DNA of 64,000 bases from Budvicia diplopodorum (GTDB lineage Bacteria > Pseudomonadota > Gammaproteobacteria > Enterobacterales > Enterobacteriaceae): positions 157,859 to 221,858 of the forward strand of contig NZ_WOYF01000005.1 of the NCBI RefSeq assembly GCF_009800925.1, in the 5' to 3' direction. Positions 1 to 8,854 of this stretch are shown here, piece after piece. Position numbers and translations under genes: made by a program. Every line of letters begins with the position of its first letter. The first letter of the stretch is position 1. Below the pieces are notes generated by a model, which ran no database searches, was not told the DNA's origin, and saw only the letters and a program-made list of their open reading frames with translations.

Positions 1-1089
1 AATCAGCGCACCGGCCACTGCGTAAGGTTGGACCATTTTGGCCAGCGGCGACAGGAAGATAACGCCGATGAAACACAGGCCAACCACCACGGCAGTCAGG
101 CCGGTTCTTCCGCCAACCGACACGCCGGAAGAGCTTTCAATATAGGTAGAAATAGACGACGTACCGAGGTAAGCACCGGCTGAAGAGGTGATACTGTCGA
201 CCAGTAAAGCCTGCTTCATGCGAGGGAACTTGCCGTTTTCATCGGCTAATCCGGCTTTATCAGTCACGGCAATCAGGGTGCCGGAAGAGTCAAACAGGTT
301 TATCAGCATAAAAGAGAAAATAATGCCGGCTAAGCCGATATCAAGAGCGCCTTTAACGTCTACCTGACCAACAATGCTCATTATGCTTGGCGGAGCCGAT
401 ACCACGCCAAAATATTTCACATCGCCCAAGACCAAACCGATCGCCGTGGTAACAATAATCGACACCAGCACCGCCGCGTGAATATTTTTGGCCGCCAGAA
501 TGGCAATAATAAAGAAGCCCAAAATACCCAGCGATACGTTCAGCGAAGTCAGATTACCGATAGCCACCAGCGTGTCCGGGTTAGACACGATAATACCGGC
601 ATTCTTCAGCCCCATCATGCCAATGAACAGGCCGATACCGCTGGTAATGCCGACCCGAAGGCTGACTGGAATGCTAGAAATCATCCAGTACCGAATACGA
701 AATAGCGTCAGCAGCAGGAAGCCAAAAGAGCCCCAGAACACCGCGCCCATGGCAACCTGCCAAGAGTGGCCCATAGCGCCAACCACCACAAAGGCAAAAA
801 AGGCATTCAGCCCCATCGCCGGTGCTAACGCCACGGGTAAATTTGCAAACAGCCCCATAAAAATGCTGCCGAAGGCCGCAACCAGACAGGTGGTCACAAA
901 AACCGCCTCGGTATCCATTCCTGCAACCCCTAGAATTTGTGGGTTCACAAAAACGATATACACCATGGTTAAAAACGTGGTGAAGCCGGCAACAAACTCA
1001 GTGCGCACGGTGGTTCCATGCTGTTTTAACTGAAACAAGCGCTCAAATAGCCCCTGCCCGTCGGCCTGACCAGAAAGTGGTTTACTCAT
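1..1089 (-). CDS. adeP: Adenine permease AdeP (YieG/PurP), 3'-truncated by window edge
   Basis: This is an inner-membrane proton symporter for adenine of the NCS2/AzgA family. The reading frame is open on the minus strand from an ATG at 1089 to the window edge, giving 363 codons of the roughly 445 usual for the family, so the C-terminus is missing. The start reads MSKPLSGQADG and is followed by a run of hydrophobic segments. These include the conserved stretch around NPQILGVAGMD and LAPAMGLNAFF, which is typical of AzgA-like purine permeases. It is divergent from the YieH-like gene, the same pairing as in E. coli. A PurR-like operator lies about 60 bp upstream, consistent with purine repression. 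GhxP/GhxQ are close relatives, so adenine specificity is inferred from homology and the yieH neighbourhood. Confidence 0.88.
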   Translation of the reverse strand, partial: MSKPLSGQADGQGLFERLFQLKQHGTTVRTEFVAGFTTFLTMVYIVFVNPQILGVAGMDTEAVFVTTCLVAAFGSIFMGLFANLPVALAPAMGLNAFFAFVVVGAMGHSWQVAMGAVFWGSFGFLLLTLFRIRYWMISSIPVSLRVGITSGIGLFIGMMGLKNAGIIVSNPDTLVAIGNLTSLNVSLGILGFFIIAILAAKNIHAAVLVSIIVTTAIGLVLGDVKYFGVVSAPPSIMSIVGQVDVKGALDIGLAGIIFSFMLINLFDSSGTLIAVTDKAGLADENGKFPRMKQALLVDSITSSAGAYLGTSSISTYIESSSGVSVGGRTGLTAVVVGLCFIGVIFLSPLAKMVQPYAVAGALI

Positions 1090-1146
1090 TTTGATGTCCG
1101 GAAGAATGGTGAAAATAAAAATTTAAGGCGCTAGATATACCAAAAT

Positions 1147-1162
1147 ACGCAAACGATTACAT
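1147..1162. promoter_or_regulatory. PurR-like operator upstream of adeP
   Basis: The 16 bases ACGCAAACGATTACAT match the left half and core of the PurR consensus (ACGCAAACGTTTKCGT) at nearly every position. The site sits 58 bp upstream of the adeP start in the adeP–yieH intergenic region. PurR control of purine permeases is established in E. coli; binding here is inferred. Confidence 0.6.
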
Positions 1163-1429
1163 GGTTTATTTATAAATTTATTACGCGATAAATAATTCGA
1201 TATGCAGGAAAGCGGCAAGTCAGTGAGTGAGGTGGGCGAACGCACCGGCAATTTAAAGTATCATGGGTAAATAGGCTTAACGTTAAATTTCAGCGACTTC
1301 AGTATCACCCATCGTTAACGGGAAGAAAATCCTAAATAAACAAAGGGCTATCATTTTCTTAAACTGAGTTTTAATATGAACGCTGCAAGAAACATGAATA
1401 CTCAACGACCCCCAATAAAGGAATGTCTT

Positions 1430-2098
1430 ATGCAACCGGTTGAATGCGTTCTGTTCGACAGCGATGGTACCTTAGTAGACAGTGAAATTTTATGCTGTGA
1501 GTCTTTCTCTAACGTTTTTAAAAGCTATGGTATTTCTCTTTCAACACAAGAGTGCATCAAACAGTTTAAAGGCACTAATCTGTATAAAGTCTTTGCTCAG
1601 GTCAGAGAAACATACGGGTTGGACCAGCCGGACGAAAAGCTGGAAAAAGAGTATCGTCAGGATATGGCTCGGCTGTTTGAACTCAGCCTACAGCCGATTC
1701 AAGGCATTAGAACCTTGCTTGAAGGCATTACCGTGCCCATGGCCGTTGTGTCAAACGGCCCGGTCACCAAAATGCAGCACTCTTTAGGCCTAACTAAGCT
1801 GATTAATTTCTTTGGCGACCATCTTTATAGCGCTTTTGATATCCAACGCTGGAAGCCAGACCCGGCGCTACTTCGGTTTGCCAGCGATAAGCTGTCAATT
1901 CCGTTAGAAAAATGCATTTTGATCGAAGACTCGCTCGCCGGTGCCCATGCCGGAATTGCGGCCGGTATACCGGTGTTTTACTACTGCGCTGACCAACACA
2001 ATACTCCGATCGACCACCCGCTAGTGACCACGTTCCATGATATGGCTGAACTACCTGAGCTATGGAAAGCTCGGGGCTGGGACATTTATCGCGCCTGA
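1430..2098 (+). CDS. yieH: YieH-like HAD-family 6-phosphogluconate phosphatase
   Basis: This is a cytoplasmic haloacid-dehalogenase phosphatase. E. coli YieH acts on 6-phosphogluconate and purines. HAD motif I is seen near the N-terminus as FDSDGTLVDSE, with the nucleophilic and acid/base aspartates. Motif II is the VVSNGP region, the motif III lysine lies in RWKPDPALL, and motif IV is LIEDSLAGAHAG. The frame is open from 1376, but the ATG at 1430 is preferred. It has an AAGGAA ribosome binding site 5–10 bases upstream and gives 222 residues, against 221 in E. coli. The C-terminus (PELWKARGWD) also matches YieH closely. The gene stands alone, divergent from adeP. Confidence 0.9.
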   Translation: MQPVECVLFDSDGTLVDSEILCCESFSNVFKSYGISLSTQECIKQFKGTNLYKVFAQVRETYGLDQPDEKLEKEYRQDMARLFELSLQPIQGIRTLLEGITVPMAVVSNGPVTKMQHSLGLTKLINFFGDHLYSAFDIQRWKPDPALLRFASDKLSIPLEKCILIEDSLAGAHAGIAAGIPVFYYCADQHNTPIDHPLVTTFHDMAELPELWKARGWDIYRA

Positions 2099-2268
2099 AT
2101 CAAGTAGGCTGTTAGTCGTCATGTCATTTTTCAACCAAATGGCGACTAAACCCCACATTTACACTACCGTCTCAACAGGCGCATAATCACAGTTCAATCA
2201 TTGACTATGATTGACGTAACTACTTTTCGTACATGACGTTCACGGCTAAACCTCGATAAAGGTCTAAC

Positions 2269-3510
2269 ATGCCAACGGTACCTGAAACGATCGTTGTTAT
2301 TCCAAACGTTAACTGGCAGCGTAATCTCTACGTTGTCTGGGTTGGCTGCTTTCTCACCGGCGCGGCCTTTAGCTTAGTCATGCCATTTTTACCTCTGTAT
2401 GTCGAACAGCTTGGTATAACCGATCACCAAGAGCTGAACCTGTGGTCCGGCGGGGTTTTCAGTATCACCTTTCTATTCTCTGCGCTGGCGTCTCCTTTTT
2501 GGGGCGGATTGGCGGACAGGCACGGCCGTAAGCTAATGCTATTACGTTCGGCTTTCGGCATGGCGATTGTGATGATGCTGATGGGATGTGCCCAGAATAT
2601 CTGGCAATTTCTGGCACTGCGCGCACTGCTGGGGGTATTGGGCGGTTTTATTCCTAATGCCAATGCGTTAATTGCTACTCAGGTTCCGCGTAATCGCAGC
2701 GGATGGGCGTTGGGTACGTTGTCTACCGGTGGCGTAAGCGGGGCGCTACTCGGGCCAGTTATCGGGGGTTTACTGGCGGATAACTACGGATTACGCCCGG
2801 TGTTTTTTATCACCGCTGGCGTACTGTTTCTCTGCTTTTTAATCACGCTGTACGCGGTTAAAGAGCAATTCACACCGATACATAAAAAAGACATGCTCAG
2901 CGGCAAGCAGGTTTTCGCCACCTTAACTAAGCCGAGGCTAGTGCTGGGCCTGTTTATTACCACCATGATTATTCAGGTCGCCACCGGCTCTATCGCCCCA
3001 ATTCTGACGCTATACGTACGAGAACTGTCGGGCAATATCCAAAATCTAGCGTTTGTCAGCGGGTTCATTGCTTCTGTTCCGGGGGTTGCCGCGCTGCTTA
3101 GCGCCCCGAGGCTAGGCAGGCTGGGCGATCGCATTGGCCCGGAACGCATTCTGATTGCCATGCTGATCTTCTCAATTGTGGTGCTGATTCCGATGTCGTT
3201 TGTACAAAATCCTTGGCAGCTGGCCGCACTGCGTTTCTTACTCGGCATCGCCGATGGCGCGATGCTACCGGCGGTTCAAACCCTGCTTATCTATAACTGT
3301 ACCAATCAAGTAGCAGGCAGAATTTTCAGTTACAACCAGTCGTTTCGCGATATCGGCAACGTCAGTGGGCCGCTATTGGGCTCAAGCGTAGCGGCCGGAT
3401 TTGGCTTTCGCGCGGTGTTTTTAATCACCGCCACGGTGGTACTGTTTAACGCCGTTTACTCTTATTGGTTTCTGGCCCGTAAAGCCCATGAGCCGCCACC
3501 GCCAGATTAA
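2269..3510 (+). CDS. mdtG: MdtG-type MFS multidrug efflux transporter
   Basis: This is an inner-membrane drug:proton antiporter of the major facilitator superfamily, DHA1 family, 413 residues with about 12 transmembrane segments. The loop motif [13 protein letters not shown] between helices 2 and 3 is the MFS motif A. Motif C is represented by the glycine-rich helix 5 ([14 protein letters not shown]). The overall sequence follows E. coli MdtG (YceE, fosfomycin and deoxycholate resistance). It stands alone and ends with its stop codon overlapping the stop of the convergent ABC permease gene by a few bases. No clear mar/sox box was identified in the 170 bp upstream. The exact substrate cannot be read from sequence. 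Confidence 0.85.
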   Translation: MPTVPETIVVIPNVNWQRNLYVVWVGCFLTGAAFSLVMPFLPLYVEQLGITDHQELNLWSGGVFSITFLFSALASPFWGGLADRHGRKLMLLRSAFGMAIVMMLMGCAQNIWQFLALRALLGVLGGFIPNANALIATQVPRNRSGWALGTLSTGGVSGALLGPVIGGLLADNYGLRPVFFITAGVLFLCFLITLYAVKEQFTPIHKKDMLSGKQVFATLTKPRLVLGLFITTMIIQVATGSIAPILTLYVRELSGNIQNLAFVSGFIASVPGVAALLSAPRLGRLGDRIGPERILIAMLIFSIVVLIPMSFVQNPWQLAALRFLLGIADGAMLPAVQTLLIYNCTNQVAGRIFSYNQSFRDIGNVSGPLLGSSVAAGFGFRAVFLITATVVLFNAVYSYWFLARKAHEPPPPD

Positions 3511-4247
3511 TGAACACCCTGCGGTGACTTCGATAACCAGACAAACAGCGAGCGTTTCGCTTTAGGTTCTAGCGATGAATAGCGCTTACTCACCTGATTT
3601 GCCGCTACGTCGAGTAATAAGCAGAAAATAAAATAGACCAACGCAATAAACAGGAAGACTTCAGTAGGGTAGACCATGCTGCGGTTATTCACCTGAGTGG
3701 CTAAGAACGTCAGTTCACCCACGCCAACAATGTAAGCCAGCGAGGTGTCTTTAATCAGGGATATCCATTGATTGATAAACGACGGCACCATTATCCTCAA
3801 CGCCTGCGGCAAAATTACCCACCATAGAACTTCCCAGCGGGCTAGCCCCAGCGACAACCCGGCCTGCCACTGCCCTTCGCCAATAGCAACGATCCCGGCT
3901 TTTACCCCATGGGCTAAATAGGCGGCGGAAATCAGGGCTAAGGCGCAAACCACCGACGTAATGGCCGGAATATCAATGCCAAACAGCATTGGCAGCATAA
4001 AGTAAGCCCAAAAGATCAGCATGATCACCGGAATAGCGCGGAAAAAGCCAAGAAACACCGCTAACGCAGCGGCGGGCCAGCCGCGAAACATGGCCAATGC
4101 CACCCCGAGTATCACGCCCAACATGGCCGAAATAATGCCAGCCGCAAGGCTAATGATTAACGTCAGAGCAGCGCCGCCAATAGGGCCGTCCGGATAAGCG
4201 CCCCATAGCATATAGCCCAGATTGTCATAAATAACGGTAAAATCCAT
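3507..4247 (-). CDS. Polar amino acid ABC transporter permease (distal)
   Basis: This is an inner-membrane permease of the HisM/GltK family, 246 residues with about five membrane spans. The cytoplasmic EAA loop that contacts the ATPase is visible as [19 protein letters not shown]. It is the last gene of a three-gene minus-strand operon (binding protein, permease, permease) and starts one base after the stop of the preceding permease, so the two are probably translationally coupled. They would form the heterodimeric pore for a polar amino acid, perhaps glutamate, aspartate or a related compound. No ATPase gene follows; the next gene is the convergent mdtG. The energy subunit must therefore be encoded elsewhere or shared. 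Confidence 0.85.
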   Translation of the reverse strand: MDFTVIYDNLGYMLWGAYPDGPIGGAALTLIISLAAGIISAMLGVILGVALAMFRGWPAAALAVFLGFFRAIPVIMLIFWAYFMLPMLFGIDIPAITSVVCALALISAAYLAHGVKAGIVAIGEGQWQAGLSLGLARWEVLWWVILPQALRIMVPSFINQWISLIKDTSLAYIVGVGELTFLATQVNNRSMVYPTEVFLFIALVYFIFCLLLDVAANQVSKRYSSLEPKAKRSLFVWLSKSPQGVH

Positions 4248-4248
4248 G

Positions 4249-4989
4249 TTAACGACGCCCCTTGGCTAATAAACGCTGTTCATACCAAAGCCCCCAGGCT
4301 TCCATCAGCGCAATAGCGGCAACATATAAAACGGTTGCCACGCCAAACGCCTGAAAGGCGCGCAGCGTTTCAGTTTCAACCTGACGGGAAGCGTAAGAGA
4401 GTTCAGCCACCCCGATAGCCATCGTCAGCGATGAGCTTTTAACAATATTCATGTATTGGCCAAGCAGAGGCGGGAAAGCGATTTTCAACGCCTGAGGAAG
4501 TACCACATAGCGCATCGCCTGCCATCCACTCAGCCCCAGCGCCATGGCGGCGTACTTTTGTCCAGCAGAAACGCCGCGAATACCGGCCCGGATCTCTTCG
4601 GCAATAAACGCGGCAAAGTAGAGCGTTAGTCCAAAAACACCGGCAATAAACTCAAACGACGGCCACGCCAGCGTGGTACCGAATAAATCGACTTCGTGCG
4701 GTGTGTTTAACCAAGGAATAATGCCTTCCGGCAGCAGCTTACCCACGCCGAAGTACCAGAAAAACAGCTGAACCAGCAGCGGGGTATTGCGAAATACGGT
4801 GCAGTAAGCAATCACCGGCCATTGAAGAATAGCCAACTTACTGTCCCGGGCTGCGGCAATGATGAAGCCCAACAGCGTTGCAGCAACAATAGTCACCACG
4901 GATAGCCCAATGGTTATCAGAAAGCCATCCCATAGCCACCCAAGGTATCGGGGTTCTAGTACTAATTCCGTCAGTGTTTGTTTGATCAT
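4249..4989 (-). CDS. Polar amino acid ABC transporter permease (proximal)
   Basis: This is an inner-membrane permease of the HisQ/GltJ family, 246 residues. The N-terminal region (LWDGFLITIGLSVVTIVAA) is the usual first span of the family. The TVFRNTPLLVQLFFWYFG segment is the conserved second region, and the EAA loop appears as LGLSGWQAMRYVVLPQALK. It pairs with the downstream permease, which starts directly after it. About 180 bp, including a strong hairpin, separates it from the upstream binding-protein gene. This arrangement usually yields more binding protein than membrane components. Substrate is not determined. Confidence 0.85.
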   Translation of the reverse strand: MIKQTLTELVLEPRYLGWLWDGFLITIGLSVVTIVAATLLGFIIAAARDSKLAILQWPVIAYCTVFRNTPLLVQLFFWYFGVGKLLPEGIIPWLNTPHEVDLFGTTLAWPSFEFIAGVFGLTLYFAAFIAEEIRAGIRGVSAGQKYAAMALGLSGWQAMRYVVLPQALKIAFPPLLGQYMNIVKSSSLTMAIGVAELSYASRQVETETLRAFQAFGVATVLYVAAIALMEAWGLWYEQRLLAKGRR

Positions 4990-5111
4990 GCTGCCAGCTT
5001 ATTGTTCTGTTTTTATATTTTGGGCAAAAGGAGACTCTACACAAGAATAACGAAGCGTTCGTTCGCTATAAGTAAATCATCTTCATGACCTACGTCACTA
5101 GCGACCGATAA

Positions 5112-5131
5112 GGGGCCATCAGCGTGGCCCC
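5112..5131. terminator. Intercistronic hairpin between binding protein and permease genes
   Basis: GGGGCCA and TGGCCCC form a perfect 7-bp stem with a 6-base loop, 40 bases downstream of the binding-protein stop. On the minus strand the hairpin is followed by TTATCGG rather than a full T run, so partial termination or 3'-end protection is more likely than complete termination. Confidence 0.55.
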
Positions 5132-5170
5132 TATTTGTTTATTTCTAAACTCGACTAACTCACACCACAA

Positions 5171-6025
5171 TTAGCCTTTAGCGGGAGCGGCTGCCGAGAC
5201 TGGTCCAAATTTGAAGTCACCGCGCGGCATAGATGATTTAGTTTCTGGCCCGAACCAGCGGTTGTAAATAGTGTTAGCTTCGCCGTCTTTTTCCAATGCC
5301 AACAAGGCGCTGTCGACTGCTTCAACTAAGCGGGTTTCACCTTTAGTGATACCCACGCCCTGATACTCTTTGGTAATGCTAAACGGAGAAATTTCGAAAT
5401 CCGCTTTCACCGCATCAGGCAGGTTAGCCAGCAGGCCGACTAGTTTAGCGTCATCTTGAGTAATGGCCTGTACGTTACCGTTGCGCAGCGCGGTGAACGC
5501 CACTGGCGTATCGTCATAAGAGATCACTTTGGCCGTCGGGTAGTTATCACGCAGAGTGATTTCCTGAACGGTGCCTTTATCTGCGCCAATGCGTAACTTG
5601 GCAATATCGTCAGGCTGTTTTAACACGCCTTTACGAGCGATAAATTTTTGGCCAGTCGCGAAGTAAGGTACGCTAAAATCAACCTCTTTGGCGCGCTGTT
5701 CGGTGATCGTGAAGTTAGCAGCAATCAGGTCAACCTTCCTAGAGGCTAAGAGTGGAATCCGGTTAGCCGGGTTGGTTGGAGTAAGCTCAACCTTTACACC
5801 TAACGCTTTACCAATGGCATTCGCGATATCAACATCGTAACCAACAATTTTCTTAGTTTGGGGATCCACATAGCCAAACGGTGGGTTGCTGTCGAATACG
5901 GCAATATGCACAACGCCTGCTTTTTTGATATCGTCCAGCTTATCGGCATGTGCCATGGTGGCCATGCTGGAAAGGCCAGCCAGTAAAGTTAATGAAATGA
6001 TGCTCTGTTTTAATGATAATTTCAT
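5171..6025 (-). CDS. Polar amino acid ABC transporter periplasmic binding protein
   Basis: This is a periplasmic solute-binding protein of family 3 (SBP_bac_3), 284 residues. A typical Sec signal peptide ends around MAHA at residue 27. The mature protein contains the conserved GYDVDIANAIGKALG segment and the family-3 signature region ANFTITEQRAKEVDFS, where the ligand-contact aspartate and arginine lie. It is the first gene of the operon with the two permeases downstream. The C-terminus carries a short Ala/Pro-rich tail after the last domain. It resembles general glutamate/aspartate or cystine-type binders; the exact ligand is not inferable. Confidence 0.87.
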   Translation of the reverse strand: MKLSLKQSIISLTLLAGLSSMATMAHADKLDDIKKAGVVHIAVFDSNPPFGYVDPQTKKIVGYDVDIANAIGKALGVKVELTPTNPANRIPLLASRKVDLIAANFTITEQRAKEVDFSVPYFATGQKFIARKGVLKQPDDIAKLRIGADKGTVQEITLRDNYPTAKVISYDDTPVAFTALRNGNVQAITQDDAKLVGLLANLPDAVKADFEISPFSITKEYQGVGITKGETRLVEAVDSALLALEKDGEANTIYNRWFGPETKSSMPRGDFKFGPVSAAAPAKG

Positions 6026-6243
6026 GGCCGATATCCTGATGTTTGTTGTTAATTACTATTTATTGGGCACTTATTAACGATGAGTTAATACTAAGTCTTA
6101 TGAGAAGTTAAATAATATAAACAGCTTTTATATTCTTTTTAGTTATAACAACATTGAGCATTTTCACTGCCACCGCACAATAATCACATTTCGGTTACAC
6201 CATCCACATCACAAAATTAGTACTTGTTGAACCTTTTCTTTTA

Positions 6244-6262
6244 AATGATAATGATTATCAAT
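6244..6262. promoter_or_regulatory. Fur box controlling hemP–hmu operon
   Basis: AATGATAATGATTATCAAT matches the 19-bp Fur consensus (GATAATGATAATCATTATC) in its central hexamer repeats and lies 30 bp before the hemP start. A second imperfect half (AGTTATCATT) follows at 6271–6280. Iron-dependent repression of the haem operon is the expected outcome. Confidence 0.85.
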
Positions 6263-6291
6263 TTGAAACTAGTTATCATTCAAACAAACCT

Positions 6292-6474
6292 ATGAAAAAT
6301 GCAGATCGGGAAGACGGCTCAGGATCAGAGAAGAAAAACGATTCCGCTACCCAGTATCCATTGATTAACAGCCAACAACTGCTGGGAGCATCAGGAATAT
6401 TACTGATTCAGCATCAGGATCAACAATATCAACTACGTATTACCAAAGCTGGGAAATTAATTTTAACCAAATAG
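6292..6474 (+). CDS. hemP: Hemin uptake protein HemP
   Basis: This is a 60-residue cytoplasmic protein of the HemP family, which accompanies haem receptor genes in Yersinia and relatives. The C-terminal half carries the family pattern: an SQQLLG segment, an LLIQHQDQQYQLR strand region and the terminal RITKAGKLILTK. It is the first gene after the Fur box and precedes the TonB-dependent receptor, as in hemPRSTUV loci. In some proteobacteria HemP/HmuP activates haem receptor transcription; whether it does so here is inference. No strong ribosome binding site is visible before the ATG. Confidence 0.85.
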   Translation: MKNADREDGSGSEKKNDSATQYPLINSQQLLGASGILLIQHQDQQYQLRITKAGKLILTK

Positions 6475-6596
6475 CGTTTAACTAAATAAAACATATAAAT
6501 AGCCAGCCACCCAGACGATAACTATCCATCCCCTCCCGTTTAAAGCTACCGCTAATGCCTCTGTTATCCGGTAAGCGATTCGGGTGAAACAAGGGG

Positions 6597-6721
<125 letters not shown>

Positions 6722-6762
6722 TACGTCAAGGCAGCCAGCAACTTCATCTATAGGAAAACAAA

Positions 6763-8790
6763 ATGGAGAGTTGCAGTATGCTTCGCCTGTCATCTTTAAG
6801 TATTGCCATACTTTGTTCACTTCCGGTTATGGCTAATGCCCAAACTACTAGTTCAAAACCCACTGAAACCATGACCGTTACCGCAACGGGTAACGATCGT
6901 AATGCGTTTGAAGCCCCGATGATGGTCACGGTGGTGGATGCCAATGCGCCGGAAAATCTGGCGGCTAACAGCGCTGCTGACTTACTGCGCACAATTCCCG
7001 GCATTACTATTACCGGAACTTCACGCAGCAATGGTCAGGACATTAACATGCGCGGCTACGACAAACGCGGGGTGTTAACGCTGGTGGACGGCATTCGTCA
7101 GGGAACCGATACCGGTCACCTGAACGGAATATTTCTCGATCCTGCGTTAATTAAGCGGGTTGAGGTGGTCAGAGGCCCTGGAGCTCAGCTCCACGGCAGC
7201 GGCGCGTTAGGCGGCGTTATTTCGTTTGAAACCGTTGATGCTAAAGACTTACTGCGCCCGGGCGAACAGGGTGGCGTACGCTTATTTACGTCTGGTGCAA
7301 CTTTGGATCATAGCCAAAGTATGGGTCTGTCAACCTTTGGCCGTACTGAAAGCTTCGATGGTTTATTCTCGGCAAACTTCCGCGATAAGGGCAACCTACG
7401 TTTGAGCAACGGCGAAACTGCCCCAAATGACGAGAACATTGGCTCGATGTTAGCCAAAGGAACCTGGAATATTGATGAATCGCAGTCTCTGGGCGCAAAC
7501 CTGCGTTATTACAATAACGATGCCAGAGAGCCGAAAAACCCACAAAACTTTCTACCCAACGGTACCGCTACTGACGTAATGACCGACAGAACTACCGAAA
7601 ACAAAGACGCTCAGCTGGTGTACAAAATTAACCCGGCAGATATGGACTGGCTAAACGCTTCCACCCGCATATATTACTCCGAAACCCAGATAAATTCGGA
7701 CCCAACCGGCGGTAAAAGTGAAGACAGAAAGCAAACGACTAACGGCATCAAAATAGATAACCGTTCACGTTTACTGCAAGAAACGTTTATACCAAGTCAG
7801 CTGACCTATGGCGCTGAAACTTATAAGCAAAAGCAAACGCCGAGCGGCGCAACCACCAGCTACCCGGATGCTGAAATTCGCTTTGCCTCCGGCTGGCTAC
7901 AGGATGAAATAACCCTGCGGGATCTGCCGGTATCGTTGATTGGCGCTATTCGCTATGACGACTACAAAGCGGAAAGCAGCGGCTACAACAACATTACCGC
8001 CGACAAGTGGTCGCCTAAGGTGGCGATGTCGATTTTCCCTACCGAATGGCTAAGCCTGTTTGCCTCTTACGCTGAAGCCTTTCGCGCCCCGACCATGGGT
8101 GAAATGTATAACGACTCCCTGCACTTCAGCATGGGTCCGAACATGAATAACTATTGGAAACCCAATCCGAACCTAAAACCGGAAACCAACGCCACTCAGG
8201 AAGTCGGCTTTGGCCTGCGGTTCGACAACGTTCTTCTGGCCGACGATGACCTGAAATTCAAAGCCAGCTACTTCGGTACTAAAGCGGATGACTACATCTC
8301 TACCGAGGTGAACATGAAGATGGGCTATCGCCCTCGGGTGGGAATGATCTGCTCACCGTGTGAAACCACGTCGGTCAATATCCCGCACGCTAAAATATGG
8401 GGATGGGACATGATGATGGACTACCAAAGCCGCTTCTTCGACCTAAGCGTGGCCTATAACCGTACCAGCGGTAAGAACGACGACACCGGAGAGTGGTTAT
8501 CCACGGTTAATCCCGATACGGTTTCTACCCGCCTTAACGTACCGGTAGGTAGCACCAATGCGGCCGTCGGCTGGATGGGCGTGTTTGCTAATCGGATTAA
8601 CGATACGCCAACGCCACAGAGTGGCTATGCCACTCACGACTTCTATATCAGCTATAAGCCAGAAATTCTTTCAGATCGCTTAACCACCAGCGTAGTGATT
8701 GGCAACGCTTTTGACAAAGAATATTACGCACCAAACGGAGCCTTACAGGATGGACGCAACCTTAAATTATTTGCCAGTTACCAATTTTGA
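6763..8790 (+). CDS. hmuR: TonB-dependent haem receptor HmuR/HemR
   Basis: This is the outer-membrane haem/haemoprotein receptor, 675 residues. It has a short signal peptide ending near ANA, a TonB-box-like TMTVTA segment, a plug domain and a 22-strand barrel ending in aromatic F. The haem-receptor signature is present: FRAP followed by NPNL, with the conserved histidine between them in YNDSLHF. The plug histidine lies in TDTGHLNG. These correspond to the two histidines needed by Yersinia HemR. The ATG at 6763 has AGGA seven bases upstream; an alternative start at 6778 is possible. A CSPC cysteine pair lies in an extracellular-loop region. The next gene is hmuS. Confidence 0.93.
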   Translation: MESCSMLRLSSLSIAILCSLPVMANAQTTSSKPTETMTVTATGNDRNAFEAPMMVTVVDANAPENLAANSAADLLRTIPGITITGTSRSNGQDINMRGYDKRGVLTLVDGIRQGTDTGHLNGIFLDPALIKRVEVVRGPGAQLHGSGALGGVISFETVDAKDLLRPGEQGGVRLFTSGATLDHSQSMGLSTFGRTESFDGLFSANFRDKGNLRLSNGETAPNDENIGSMLAKGTWNIDESQSLGANLRYYNNDAREPKNPQNFLPNGTATDVMTDRTTENKDAQLVYKINPADMDWLNASTRIYYSETQINSDPTGGKSEDRKQTTNGIKIDNRSRLLQETFIPSQLTYGAETYKQKQTPSGATTSYPDAEIRFASGWLQDEITLRDLPVSLIGAIRYDDYKAESSGYNNITADKWSPKVAMSIFPTEWLSLFASYAEAFRAPTMGEMYNDSLHFSMGPNMNNYWKPNPNLKPETNATQEVGFGLRFDNVLLADDDLKFKASYFGTKADDYISTEVNMKMGYRPRVGMICSPCETTSVNIPHAKIWGWDMMMDYQSRFFDLSVAYNRTSGKNDDTGEWLSTVNPDTVSTRLNVPVGSTNAAVGWMGVFANRINDTPTPQSGYATHDFYISYKPEILSDRLTTSVVIGNAFDKEYYAPNGALQDGRNLKLFASYQF

Positions 8791-8808
8791 TCCCTAACTT
8801 TAATCAAG

Positions 8809-8829
8809 ACCCCGGCCTATTGCCGGGGT
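8809..8829 (+). terminator. Intraoperonic hairpin between hmuR and hmuS
   Basis: ACCCCGGC and GCCGGGGT form a perfect 8-bp stem with a 5-base loop, 19 bp after the hmuR stop. There is no T run afterwards, so it is more likely an attenuator or mRNA stabiliser separating abundant receptor mRNA from downstream genes. Confidence 0.5.
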
Positions 8830-8854
8830 AGTAACACACCGACAGGAATAAACA

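Noticed and set aside
488..1033. Plus-strand frame of 181 codons antisense to adeP
   Set aside because: Shadow of the adenine permease gene, which matches a known family on the minus strand.
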